Part shown: positions 10,211 to 20,791 of the stretch, piece after piece | Numbering within the stretch: the first letter of the stretch is position 1 | Layout of the letters: every line of letters starts with the position of its first letter | NCBI GenBank assembly: GCA_964017065.1 | Contig: OZ024789.1 | Coordinates: forward strand, 129,001 to 193,000 | DNA from: Haliclona indistincta | Taxonomy: Eukaryota > Porifera > Demospongiae > Haplosclerida > Chalinidae | Reading direction: 5' to 3' | Length of the DNA: 64,000 nucleotides | The notes under the pieces: generated by a model | The model's database searches: none | What the model saw: the letters and a program-made list of their open reading frames with translations, nothing else | Told to the model about the DNA's origin: nothing | Made by a program: the position numbers and the translations under genes

Positions 10211-10817
10211 ACAAGAAATAAAAAGATTTCTAACGAAATCAAAAGGATGTAGGGATGGTAGATTAGCAATGAAGAAATCTGTCACTGGTCCACAATGTAA
10301 ACAAACAAGGAACTACCCTGGAATGGTAAGACGATTGACTTGCTAACAGACCATAGATCCCTACATCAGTGGCTGCACATAAGGATTGGATCTAGAGTGA
10401 ACTAATGTTACCTATGATGCTGTTATTGATCCAATTATTAGTGTTGTTATCAGATCAGGGCTTCAAATTAGCACTAGCCAGCTAGCCCAGGTCTAGTAAA
10501 ATATAGCTTGGTCTAGTAAAATATACAGGTTGGTAGCCCAGCTGGCTATATTTATACACTTACTGCAGAATTTGACTGGAACAAGTTGATTAATGCTTAA
10601 AATTAGCTTAATCTAAGTTAAACCCCATTACTCTAGATCCAATCCTTATGTGCAGCCACTGATGTAGGGATCTATGGTCTGTTAGCAAGTCAATCGTCTT
10701 ACCATTCCAGGGTAGTTCCTTGTTTGTTTACATTGTGGACCAGTGACAGATTTCTTCATTGCTAATCTACCATCCCTACATCCTTTTGATTTCGTTAGAA
10801 ATCTTTTTATTTCTTGT
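10211..10817. repeat. 3' terminal fold-back of copy A (188-bp arms)
   Basis: Arms 10211-10398 and 10630-10817 are inverted copies of each other around a 231-bp spacer. The outer arm ends the element. A structure with the same arm sequence but shorter arms and an unrelated spacer ends the element at 59161-60388. The arm contains the subterminal repeat that matches the 5' end of the element. The typical 3' end of a Helitron is a 16-20 bp hairpin, so a 600-bp fold-back is unusual. Confidence 0.9.
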
Positions 10818-10913
10818 AGTAACTAGCTTTGACCGAATATGTACAAAGATATGATAAAATTGTGAATTCTAACATGTATATTGTTTACTTACTGTACTGT
10901 TTGCTATACTTAC

Positions 10914-11431
10914 TGATACATTCATGACAGCGACCATCTTTCACAAACGAGCGCCTAACAGTGCTGTCAATTATCAATGGTTGACAACATGCTTCATATG
11001 TTCGAAGAGTTGAATCAGTACCACCAGTAAAGCAGTTATCAGCACTAGTGAAACATAGATTCTGTGCTGTGGCGGCTAGATGAATTGGAGCAGATAAAAT
11101 AGCACAACTCATGATCAAGAAAGAAACATTATAGTATCATCACACAATCATGATTAATGTGTCATGGGTTTTGCACAACCAACTACGACACCTGTGCATT
11201 CATTTGCCCAACAGAGCATCACTAGTAATTTTTACTCACCATTATCTGCCAGGATGGTGACCTCTGCTTGGTTAGGAGCAACCTGTATATTGATACCATT
11301 GCTTTGCACTAGCATAAGACGAGCTCTGAAGCGCTCATCGAACTCAGTGATGCTGTCCTGAATGATAGGGACCCTCACAACATGGCGGCTCAGAGCTGGA
11401 TTGAACCTGAGCTCCATCACTGTACTACTGT
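10914..11431 (-). CDS. Calx-beta domain exon and cysteine-rich exon, partial gene
   Basis: Two minus-strand exons, 11240-11431 (running into the gap) and 10914-11075, are joined by a consensus GTGAGT donor and a TCTAG acceptor, and the shared codon completes in frame. The first encodes the end of a Calx-beta domain: a strand ending VRVPIIQDSITEFDERF and the terminal EVTILADN typical of these calcium-binding beta-sandwiches. The second encodes a cysteine-rich module with six cysteines, including CF...CFTGG and EACC and ending GRCHEC, then a GTAAGT donor at 10913. Calx-beta repeats with extracellular cysteine-rich modules occur in adhesion proteins, including sponge aggregation factors and FRAS/FREM-like proteins; which of these this is cannot be told. 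The 5' part is missing in the gap and the 3' part is not found before the transposon end at 10817, so the transposon sits within or just beyond this gene. Confidence 0.72.
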
Positions 11432-11631
11432 NNNNNNNNNNNNNNNNNNNNNNNNNNNNNNNNNNNNNNNNNNNNNNNNNNNNNNNNNNNNNNNNNNNNN
11501 NNNNNNNNNNNNNNNNNNNNNNNNNNNNNNNNNNNNNNNNNNNNNNNNNNNNNNNNNNNNNNNNNNNNNNNNNNNNNNNNNNNNNNNNNNNNNNNNNNNN
11601 NNNNNNNNNNNNNNNNNNNNNNNNNNNNNNN
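11432..11631. other. Assembly gap (200 N)
   Basis: Exactly 200 N, the same size as the other gap, so a placeholder. The genes on each side run away from the gap and both lack their 5' parts, so the true distance is likely much larger than 200 bp or the contigs are misjoined here. Confidence 0.99.
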
Positions 11632-11685
11632 CATTGGACACTTTCCTGAAACGAGTCAAGGACCATACTGACAAGGTAATACCAG

Positions 11686-11747
<62 letters not shown>

Positions 11748-14700
11748 CGTGCGTGCGGGCGGGTGGGTGGGTGTGTGTGTATGTGTGCGTGCGTGCGGGT
11801 GGGCGGGCGGGCGGGCGTGCGTGTGTGTGTGTGGGTATGTGGGTTTAGAGAGGTTGCTCAATTTACCGTTCGTGTGACTGTTATAGTGCACTCGGCAACC
11901 ATCTGTGTCACGTAAATTGAGACTGTGATATTAGTGACTGTGTGATATTAGTGACTGTGTGATATTAGTGACTGTGTGATATTAGTGACTGTGTGATAGT
12001 AGTGACTGTGTGATAGTAGTGACTGTGTGATAGTAGTGACTGTGTGATAGTAGTGACTGTGTGATATTAGTGACTGTGTGATATTAGTGACTGTGTGATA
12101 GTAGTGACTGTGTGATAGTAGTGACTGTGTGATAGTAGTGACTGTGTGATAGTAGTGACTGTGTGATATTAGTGACTGTGTGATATTAGTGACTGTGTGA
12201 TATTAGTGACTGTGTGATATTAGTGACTGTGTGATATTAGTGACTGTGTGATAGTAGTGACTGTGTGATAGTAGTGACTGTGTGATATTAGTGACTGTGT
12301 GATATTAGTGACTGTGTGATATTAGTGATGGTGCTATCTCTCAGATACTTCATCACCATCATGTGTTCAATGCTCTATTGCGTATCATTGTCTTCATCCT
12401 GAGAGGATCTGATGCTCTCTCTACTCATGTGAGTCCCTCACTGGCCACACACCCCAAATAACAAGCTCCTCCCACAGGTACAGCCCTCAGCTCCCCTGGC
12501 TACAGCTAGCCCGGTATCGTCCACCATTAGTGCTGTCTACCAGGAGTTCCCTGCTATACTAGAACATGCCATGAGCAGTGTGTTTGTACCAGTGGGAGGA
12601 ATGGTGATGATAGCTGGACTATGGGGGCGGAGCTTCACACAGACTAATACCAAGGTACTAGCACTCACCTCACTCACTGACTCACTCTCCCACTCACACA
12701 CAATCTCTCTTACTCTCTCTCTCTCTCGTAGCGTCGTGAAGTTGCTCGTAAGCATGTCATGCTAAAGCTAGTAGTGGATCAGTTCTCTCTGAGTGTGAAG
12801 GGTCACTCTCATGTGCTCTATCAGAACATGCTATCACTCACTCAGGTTAGATCGACCACACCCACCTGAGTATGTTACTATAGTAACAGGGATGGGAGTT
12901 ATCTGCATGCAATGTGAACAGTGTATACCTCACTGGTAATGGCATGACTAGCATATTGTGCCACTCCATACCTGTCCATGGGACTCAAGGTCATGCAGTG
13001 TCTGTCTATCTGTCAATGGTATTATGCTAATGGTATGTGTGTCGTATAGTGTGTGTATAAGGTGATAGATTCCTTGCTATGAAGAGATACCTTCTGTTTT
13101 GTACCTAAGAACATGATAATGTGTGTTGTATGTAGACGCTATTGATTGGTCTGGAGAATGTGGCGTATCTCGGATATGTGGAGAGCTTGAGTGATACTAA
13201 ACTACACTCAACTGTACTAGTGAGTCACACCATCACTATTATCACACCATCACCATTATCACACCATCACTACTATCACCATAGCAACATGATGGACTCT
13301 ATGAGCTCCACTTCAGTAGTGTCTTGGGGTCACAAGAGGCCTCACCCACTGGACCAGAGGCTACCTTCAGAGAGGGAATGAGAGAATCATTGAGATACCT
13401 GGCGCTACACCACAGCAACTCTGGCTCTACTGACGCCATTAAGGTGACTACTCACTCACTCACTCACCCACTCACTCACTCACTCACTCACTCACTCACT
13501 CACTCACACACTCACTCACTCATCACACTCACTAACTCACTCACTCACTCATCACACTCACTAACTCACCCCTCTCTCTCTTGTCTAGCTCTGTGCTCAG
13601 GTCAAGCTCACTCTCAGTCAGTTGGTTGTGCTTCAGATCAGTCGTCAGCGAGATCCTGTTGAATTGCTGCAGAAAATTCTTAAAGAGAAGCATAGCTTCA
13701 CTGGAGAGGAGAGAAGGTATGGCCGTTACTATGTACTATGTGAGTTACTGTTACTCCACACACACACAGTGGAAAAGGATCTGCTCCAAGGGGACGAGAT
13801 ATACATGTGTCAGGAAGGGAACACATCACTGCTCTACAGGTTAGTATGACCTCTAGCTTTGGTGCTTAGTGCACAGGTGTCCTGGCTCTACCAGTGACCC
13901 TCTGTGAGGCAGCTAGACACTGCTTAGTGCACAGGTGTCCTGGCTCTACCAGTGACCCTCTGTGAGGCAGCTAGACACTGCTTAGTGCACAGGTGTCCTG
14001 GCTCTACCGGTGACCCTCTGTGAGGCAGCTAGACACTGCTTAGTGCACAGGTGTCCTGGCTTTACCAGTGACCCTCTGTGAGGCAGCTAGACACTGCTTA
14101 GTGCACAGGTGTCCTGGCTCTACCAGTGACCCTCTGTGAGGCAGCTAGACACTGCTTAGTGCACAGGTGTCCTGGCTCTACCGGTGACCCTCTGTGAGGC
14201 AGCTAGACACTGCTTAGTGCACAGGTATCCTGGCTCTACCAGTGACCCTCTGTGAGGCAGCTAGACGCTGCTTAGTGCACAGGTGTCCTGGCTACAGTGT
14301 GTGCTGATCTAGCGTAACTCTCCCCCTCCCTCCCTCTCTCTCCCTCCCTCTCCCTCCCTCCCTCCCTCTCCCCCTCCCTCCCTCTCTCCCTCCCTCCCTC
14401 CCTCCCTCTCTCTCTCTCTCCAGGTCATGGGATGGTTGTTCCTGGGTACTATGAGTAATAACATAGTCCATAACACACTAACATTGACAGAGGAGAAGAC
14501 ACGCGAGTATCGTGAGCTAGGTGTGGATACCAATGAGTGTGAGGTGCTGGCTCAGCTACGTACCTTTTCTGAGAAGGGTCATGTCATGGAATGTATCACT
14601 AGACATGTGATCAGGAGCATCACATTCCTCTCAGAGGTACATTGGTTGATGTCATGTGCTGGTCATGTGATACGATCTCCTTGTAGAAGGCGCCGGCTCA

Positions 14701-16841
14701 ATACTGGGGGATACAGTGCGTCTTGATGTTCTGTACTGTGAGTCAGACCTATACCACAGTACTAGACCACACCCCCTAGCTACTAGACCACACCCCCTAG
14801 CTACTAGAACACACCCTAGCTACTAGAACACACCCTGGCTACTAGACCACACCCCTAGCTACTAGACCACACCCCCTAGCCACTCTCTCCCGTTCTACAG
14901 ATCCTGACGGTGTATATTGAGCTGTATCTATCTCAGCCATTACCGTATCTAGTGGAGTTCTGGCAACAGATAGTTGATAAACTAGTTGAGAATCAACCAA
15001 CCATCTCTGGACTAGAGGTACTACTGTATGTGATGATGATAGCAGTAACTATAAGATATAGATGTACTCAGAGCCACTAAACAATGTTTGTGCTGATTGT
15101 AATGAGAAATCATATGTTGTAGCACAAGTACACTCTGTACCTATAACACATTACTAGTCATAGTATTGTGTACGAGAGTCACTGGATTACATGTTATAGA
15201 GTCACTGGATTACATGTTATAGAGTCACTGCATTACATGTTATAGAGTCACTGGATTACATGTTATAGAGTCACTGCATTACATGTTATAGAGTCACTGC
15301 ATTACATGTTATAGAGTCACTGCATTACATGTTATAGAGTCACTGCATTACATGTTATAGAGTCACTGCATTACATGTTATAGAGTCACTGCATTACATG
15401 TTATAGAGTCACTGCATTACATGTTATAGAGTCACTGCATTACATGTTATAGAGTCACTGCATTACATGTTATAGAGTCACTGCATTACATGTTATAGAG
15501 TCACTGCATTACATGTTATAGAGTCACTGCATTACATGTTATAGAGTCACTGCATTACATGTTATAGAGTCACTGCATTACATGTTATAGAGTCACTGCA
15601 TTACATGTTATAGAGTCACTGCATTACATGTTATAGAGTCACTGCATTACATGTTATAGAGTCACTGCATTACATGTTATAGAGTCACTGCATTACATGT
15701 TATAGAGTCACTGCATTACATGTTATAGAGTCACTGCATTACATGTTATAGAGTCACTGCATTACATGTTATAGAGTCACTGCATTACATGTTATAGCTG
15801 GTGTCATCAGCTGATCACTGGTCTTGTTATAGCTGTTGTCATCAGCTGATCACTGGTCTTGTTATAGCTGGTATCATCAGCTGATCACTGGTCTTGTTAT
15901 AGCTGGTGTCATCAGCTGATCACTGGTCTTGTTGCTACAGGTTCCACTATCCAGTGACCTTATAGTGGAGTGTTTCAAGAGTACAGTTCTGGTCCCTCTG
16001 AAGATGGCTAGTACCTCATGCTACCCTCTGGTATGCTGTGTAGTGCCATGATACTAACATGTTGATCCCTCTATAGTTGCTACCATCATGGAGGCGTGTC
16101 ATTAACCTCATGCCTAACGTGAGTTATCAAACTTAATGAATGTCACAAAATTACATTATGTGAAATTTTTAATTTTCTATCATAATGAGCATCACTAGCT
16201 GATCACCAGCCCTGCATAATGAGCATCACTAGCTGATCACCAGCCCTGCATAATGAGCATCACTAGCTGATCACCAGCCCTGCATAATGAGCATCACTAG
16301 CTGATCACCAGCCCTGCATAATGAGCATCACTAGCTGATCACCAGCTCTGCATAATGAGCATCACTAGCTGATCACCAGCCCTGCATAATGAGCATCACT
16401 AGCTGATCACCAGCTCTGCATAATGAGTAAACCTCTGCTATAGAGCCTGGGGGCGGGGTCAGACCATCACCCAATGTACCGTATTATCCGTATACCGGAA
16501 TTTTTTTGCTTGTCTTTGCATTTCTATCATGAATAGAGCCCATGATTATACTTTCTGTATAATAATGAGAGCCTGTCCAAACCTACGAAAGTGTCGAAAC
16601 GCTTGATTTGCGAAAATTTAGCCCCACAAAAGCTGCCTGCTATATTATGGATGTGAACTTAGCTTTTTGTGATCTAAACCATCATGCATCAATCACTGAT
16701 GATCTCTCTCTATAGGAGGGGCAGGATGCTGTCCTACAGACCACACCCTCTCTGAGTATTGACGAGTGGTTGAAGAACACCCTCCTCAAGTTCACTAACC
16801 TGGAGTACGAGTATCTTAGCAACAGACAACAGTTGTCATAG
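11632..16841 (+). CDS. C-terminal 13 exons of an unrecognised helical-looking protein
   Basis: Exons: 11632-11675, 12345-12428, 12478-12654, 12732-12845, 13136-13219, 13285-13443, 13589-13843, 14424-14636, 14687-14737, 14901-15017, 15941-16030, 16077-16118 and 16716-16841 (stop TAG). Every complete exon is a multiple of three and every junction is phase 0 with GT/AG borders, so the roughly 518-residue reading is well supported. The protein is leucine-rich and alpha-helical in character, with segments such as [19 protein letters not shown] and [19 protein letters not shown], resembling HEAT/ARM-type solenoids; that resemblance is a guess from composition and I cannot name the family. The N-terminus is lost in the gap. 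Its introns hold at least eight different tandem repeats. A broken copy of its last exon lies at 20157-20285. Confidence 0.75.
11691..11840. repeat. GT/GC/GGGT-rich microsatellite
   Basis: A run of about 25 GT dinucleotides grades into GTGC and GGGC/GGGT blocks. It lies in the first visible intron of the 11632-16841 gene. Long ORFs across it on both strands are artefacts of the repeat. Confidence 0.95.
11925..12327. repeat. 17-bp minisatellite, about 24 copies
   Basis: Unit GTGACTGTGTGATATTA, with a T/G variant giving GATAGTA in runs of neighbouring copies. It lies in the intron before exon 12345-12428 and runs almost to its acceptor. Confidence 0.95.
13449..13565. repeat. ACTC microsatellite
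   Basis: Imperfect tetranucleotide ACTC array in the intron between exons 13285-13443 and 13589-13843. Confidence 0.95.
13864..14294. repeat. 58-bp minisatellite, about 7.5 copies
   Basis: Nearly identical 58-bp units each begin GCTTAGTGCACAGG and end CAGCTAGACACT, starting 20 bp after the donor of exon 13589-13843. Only a few substitutions separate units, so amplification was recent. Confidence 0.95.
14310..14421. repeat. CT-rich microsatellite serving as polypyrimidine tract
   Basis: About 110 bases of CCCT/CTCT repeat run directly into the CAG acceptor of exon 14424-14636, so the microsatellite is also the polypyrimidine tract. Confidence 0.9.
14752..14880. repeat. About 21-bp minisatellite, six copies
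   Basis: Units of the form CTACTAGACCACACCCC with small indels, in the intron before exon 14901-15017. Confidence 0.9.
15173..15796. repeat. 23-bp minisatellite, about 27 copies
   Basis: Unit AGAGTCACTGCATTACATGT plus TAT. The first copies carry GGATT in place of GCATT and the later ones are essentially identical. Intronic, between exons 14901-15017 and 15941-16030. Confidence 0.97.
15796..15934. repeat. 35-bp minisatellite, four copies
   Basis: Four units containing TCATCAGCTGATCACTGG follow the 23-bp array directly, sharing its GTTATAG junction. The array ends just before the acceptor of exon 15941-16030. Confidence 0.93.
16182..16426. repeat. 34-bp minisatellite, about 7 copies
   Basis: Unit containing GAGCATCACTAGCTGATCAC. 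The core CAGCTGATCAC/TAGCTGATCAC resembles the 35-bp array at 15796-15934 in the preceding intron, so the two may share an origin. Intronic, before the last exon. Confidence 0.95.
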
Positions 16842-17068
16842 CAACACCACACCCCCTTGTGTGTGTTGATCAGTGTTTTATTATCACAATTCATAAACAA
16901 TATCATGTGATCTGTCATGTGACATGGTGTGAATTACATCATTGCTTAAAAATAATGTTATATAAATGATATTTTACTGGATAGAAACACTGCTCTGGCC
17001 TGGTGACATGGGCGATGCGATCATAATGCATAGCTAGAATTCACTCATGCAGCAATTGGTAAGTCTTA

Positions 17069-17610
17069 CAGTCATGTTGGTACAGTAGGTAGTGCAGACA
17101 TGTTGGTACAGTAGGTAGTGCAGACATGTTGGTAGTGCAGACATGTTGCTACAGTAGGTAGTGCAGACATGTTGCTACAGTAGGTAGTGCAGACATGTTG
17201 GTACAGTAGGTAGTGCAGACATGTTGCTACAGTAGGTAGTGCAGACATGTTGGTACAGTAGGTAGTGCAGACATGTTGCTACAGTAGGTAGTGCAGTCAT
17301 GTTGGTACAGTAGGTAGTGCAGACATGTTGGTACAGTAGGTAGTGCAGTCATGTTGGTACAGTAGGTAGTGCAGACATGTTGGTACAGGAGGTAGTGCAG
17401 TCATGTTGGTACAGTAGGTAGTGCAGACATGTTGGTACAGTAGGTAGTGCAGTCATGTTGGTACAGTAGGTAGTGCAGACATGTTGCTACAGTAGGTAGT
17501 GCAGACATGTTGGTACAGTAGGTAGTGCAGACATGTTGCTACAGTAGGTAGTGCAGACATGTTGGTACAGTAGGTAGTGCAGACATGTTGCTACAGTAGG
17601 TAGTGCAGAC
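17069..17610. repeat. 26-bp minisatellite, about 21 copies
   Basis: Unit of the form CAGACATGTTGGTACAGTAG plus GTAGTG, with GGTA/GCTA and GACA/GTCA variants that alternate in patches. It lies downstream of the 11632-16841 gene; 16842-17068 holds that gene's 3' flank and nothing else I can name. Confidence 0.95.
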
Positions 17611-17897
17611 AAGAGATCATTGTATAGTACGGCTGAACAATGATTTTGTAGAAATACAACAGGCAGTATTCAGTGCATTCACTTTCAAAGCTCTATAGTT
17701 TTTACTCACCCGTTAGTATCCGGTTGGCGGTAACGTCGCATACTAGCCATGCACGGAGCGCGGGAAGGAAAGAGCGCCATTTTCAAACCACCTCATTATT
17801 AAATTTTTAGATCGAGTAGTTCGAGAGGTCAGCCATCATCTGCTACCAGCACACCGCGTCTCTACGGCGTGAACCCTGACACAGTGAGTTACTATAC

Positions 17898-18135
17898 GGT
17901 ACACACAGTTCGTGTTTGTTGTCTGTTTTCCTTCAGTCCTACCTCCCGAGCTGGCTACACTATTTCCTACTTCCAACAGGCCACCTCGCCGCTCCGAGTC
18001 ACTCATGATCACCAAATGGCGCCTTTCTTTTCCATTCTTAGTCGCTGTCAACGGCTCTTGTTGACGCTTAACTTTCTTAATTTGGTCCTTCGGCACGTTA
18101 GTGACGTCCTCTTCATCATCTGCGCGCCGCCTTGG
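17898..18135 (-). CDS. Possible exon of a charged nuclear-type protein
   Basis: An open stretch of about 79 residues lies between a possible acceptor (TAG at 18136-18138) and a GT donor at 17897. The composition is biased like a disordered nuclear protein: an acidic patch (ADDEEDV), a lysine/arginine patch (KDQIKKVKRQQ), then serine and glycine. The surrounding 17700-18000 is richer in CpG than its neighbours, as expected near a transcription start. No adjoining exon was found and no family recognised, so this is weak. Confidence 0.25.
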
Positions 18136-18927
18136 CTACTTTAATCACTTCATATTCTTCCTCCTTTCTCATTGGAGTATCTTCCCCTAGTGTGTAGCAT
18201 TGTGTGCTGACCATATTGTCTCTACTTCTCTACAGGATCATCATGCCACGGTGGTGCGGACACTTGCTATTGAGCATAAATTGTGCTTCTCTGTCTCTTA
18301 CTGCAGTGATTCATGCAAACACAGCTACAGATACATCACTAACTGCCTGAATGGCTATATTTCTCTCTCTACAGGGTAGCTTGAGTCACAAGGGTCAGAC
18401 ATGTTGCCTAGTCTGCTACTCATCCAGTAACCACTGATTCCCTCTGGTGCTTGATAGCTACTCCCTCTCATCACAGCTGTGATCCCAGCCAAACCACACC
18501 ATCAGCAGCAGCATCCCATCTATCCCACTAATTAACACACTGCTTGTGAGCCACACCAGCAGCTTGGTGATGCAAGTTTCTCATCTTAATAATTCTTTAT
18601 GTGGATATTCTTTTATTCTGTATCTAGCCATGTGACCCCCATCAGCTAGCACATAGCATGAGGACAGCTGTGAGGAGTAACATACATGTAGTGTGTAGTA
18701 TAGTCAGCAATGGGTCATGTAATATGTAGTATAGTCAATAATGGATCATGTAGTGGGTCACCATGTACACACATGCACACACACTGTTGACACCTCTCCA
18801 CTGCTCCACCATCACCATCTCCTCCTCGATCACCATGGTAACAGTGTATAATGGTACTCAGTGTTATACTATGGTGTCATCACATTCTCATTGCTGCTAC
18901 TGTAGGTCAAGTACTACCAGCTGTAGC
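18136..18927. other. No confident gene
   Basis: This stretch contains a few AG/GT pairs that look like splice borders (for example 18236-18305 and 18376 onward) but no ORF chain I can assemble. The short ORF at 18763-18954 is low complexity and not supported. Confidence 0.5.
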
Positions 18928-19440
18928 AAGCTCTACCCTCCACACGACATGTAACGGTCAGCTATTGTTCCATGCATGCTCCTTGTATTGCTATATTTTA
19001 CTCCTTCTCTAAGTTATTCAGGTCAGGTCAGCAAGCTCTACCCTCCACACGACATATAACGGTCAGCTATTGCTCCATGCATGCTCCTTGTATTGCTATA
19101 TTTTAATCTTTCTCTAAGTTCTGCAGGTCAATGCCATCGGCAAGCTCTACCCTCCACACGACATATAACGGTCAGCTATTGTTCCATGCATGCTCCTTGT
19201 ATTGCTATATTTTAATCTTTCTCTAAGTTCTGCAGGTCAATGCCATCGGCAAGCTCTACCCTCCACACGACATGTAACGGTCAGCTATTGCTCCATGCAT
19301 GCTCTTGTATTGCTATATTTTAATCTTTCTCTAAGTTCTGCAGGTCAATGCCATCGGCAAATTCAACCCTCCACATGACATATAACGGTCAGCTATTGTT
19401 CCATGCATGCTCTTGTATTGCTATATTTGACTCCTGTTTT
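18928..19440. repeat. About 109-bp tandem repeat, five copies, with splice-like borders
   Basis: Five units start at 18928, 19032, 19141, 19250 and 19358. Each contains AAGCTCTACCCTCCACACGA followed by a GTAACG or ATAACG, and most are preceded by a pyrimidine-rich stretch ending TTCTGCAG. The first and fourth keep GT at the apparent donor and the others have AT. A further segment, 19452-19510, is bordered by TTTGTAG and GTAAGT. This may be a tandemly duplicated small exon or chance. Confidence 0.7.
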
Positions 19441-20156
19441 TGAGTTTGTAGATAGCTGCTACTACCGATGGCTACTCTGCTGTGCCTCAATGGATCGTCC
19501 AGAGGATATGGTAAGTAGCTATGGTATACTGCATGCTAACTAGTGATGGTGTGATAATGCACGTGTTACCATGGTGATTGTGATGGAGAAGGAGATGGTG
19601 GAGCAGTGGAGAGGTGTCACCTTCATGCAATAGTATTAATTTATTTATTGTTCAAAATTATAATAATGCACAAACATGAATAGTAATGAGCCCACTAGTG
19701 GGTGTGGTCAATGTTAAAGGCGTGGCTAAATGACCACGCCTGGATATGGATACCCACGTGTGGGGTGTGGCAGCAATGGAGTGTTCCAAGGATCGATGGG
19801 CCGGTAAGGATACGTGAGCACGTCTAGAGGATTGTCCAGTAAGGCAACAAATAGAGCGAAAAAGGTAGCTCATGCAACGAGGCGGAGTACTATAGAGGCA
19901 GCGATCCACTGGAATATTGAAGCTGCTGGCGGACATGAGAGACTGCTGTGAGAAAGAACCGTACGTCATGGAGCAACCAGAGGTCAGGCATTTTATCAAC
20001 CTAAATGAAATGCTTGCGTCTACTCACAACTCGGTTATAATTATAATGTGTTCTATTATTGGGGTCATGTTTAGACTTTGTAGAATACTTTAGTTACATA
20101 TACTACCAATTCTAAAAACCACTCTTGTTCAAAAAAATGAATGATCTCTATGTTAA

Positions 20157-20285
20157 CTAGGAGGGGCAGGATGCTGTCCTACAGACCACACCCTATCTGG
20201 GTATTGATCAATGAAGAACACACTCCCCAAGTTCACTAACCTGGAGAACAAGTATCTTAGCACCCAATCCCTTTGTGTGTTGATG
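20157..20285 (+). pseudogene. Broken duplicate of the last exon at 16716-16841
   Basis: The sequence from the acceptor TAG through CAGGATGCTGTCCTACAGAC and onward matches 16711-16870 closely. A small deletion and substitutions put a TGA after the isoleucine-aspartate pair, so the reading is cut to about 18 residues. The homology resumes at about 20823 with the original's 3' flank (ATAAACAATATCATGTGA), so the duplicated segment was later split by the insertion at 20294-20791. Confidence 0.85.
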
Positions 20286-20293
20286 ATTTTTAT

Positions 20294-20791
20294 TACCCGT
20301 GCGCAGTATGCGCCAGGGTTATGCGTTTGTGTCCGTCGGTATGTGTGTGTGTGTGTGGACAAAAAACACGCTTGTTTACGTCTCACCGCTCGAAAATCTC
20401 CACAAAAACTCTCTCTGCAGCTTCTTCACTGAATTTATAGTCACAAGAAGACTCTTTCTGTGCTGGCAAGCCTTGTTCGAGCGGCTAATTCATGGCTATC
20501 TAAAGCTACGTGTCCTTGTAAGAGCACTTTACGGTATTGTGGGTGTGTCACCCAACCTCCTATCCATGTCGATGTCCTCACTCAGTCTCACATGTACAGT
20601 ACGTCAGAGCCCAGAGATATGCGCGCGCAAAATCTTATTATAGCTACAGTATCAGCCTTTCTTGAGGCCTTCTGTGATGTGCCAATCAATTGTTAGTGCA
20701 TGTATGCTATCATCTATTATTCTGGAGCTGTCTATGGGCTAGGTCTGTTGCAGTAATGCAGGTGTTTAGCTCCTAGCTCAGCGCACGGGTA
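20294..20791. mobile_element. Small TIR element (MITE-like) with TA flanks
   Basis: Inverted termini CCCGTGCGC (20296-20304) and GCGCACGGG (20781-20789) are flanked on both sides by TA, as expected for Tc1/mariner-type target duplication. It splits the duplicated exon copy and its 3' flank, and the paralogous uninterrupted site is at about 16865-16895. There is no transposase inside; the ORFs at 20299-20696 are not supported. Confidence 0.65.

Larger units (their letters stand above)
1999..10817 (+). mobile_element. Full-length autonomous Helitron/Helentron-like transposon, copy A
   Basis: The element is 8819 bp. The left end is a perfect hairpin, AGGGAGACAC-GGTA-GTGTCTCCCT (1999-2022), followed by a subterminal repeat ATGTAGGGATG (2023-2033). 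The right end is a 188-bp-arm fold-back (10211-10398 with 10630-10817) whose outer arm contains the matching CATCCCTACAT. The cargo is one intact Rep-helicase-OTU ORF and a small spliced ORF. The ends are set by comparison with the inverted copy 43648-52466, which has the same length, and with the short copy 59161-60388 sitting in satellite DNA. All share the bases TATTAGGG at the left junction. Rolling-circle elements use an HUH nuclease and make no long target duplication, and none is seen. Subterminal inverted repeats and T-rich junctions point to the Helentron/Helitron2 branch more than canonical Helitrons; that placement is inference. Confidence 0.9.

Noticed and set aside
11362..11915. 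ORFs crossing the gap and the GT microsatellite
   Set aside because: N translated as X and a dinucleotide repeat; only the Calx-beta part (11240-11431) is real coding sequence.
19658..19999. 113-codon minus ORF, possibly a last exon with a downstream AATAAA near 19645
   Set aside because: Two frames look equally plausible, acceptors are weak, and no neighbouring exon joins in frame. It could be a terminal exon but I cannot support it.
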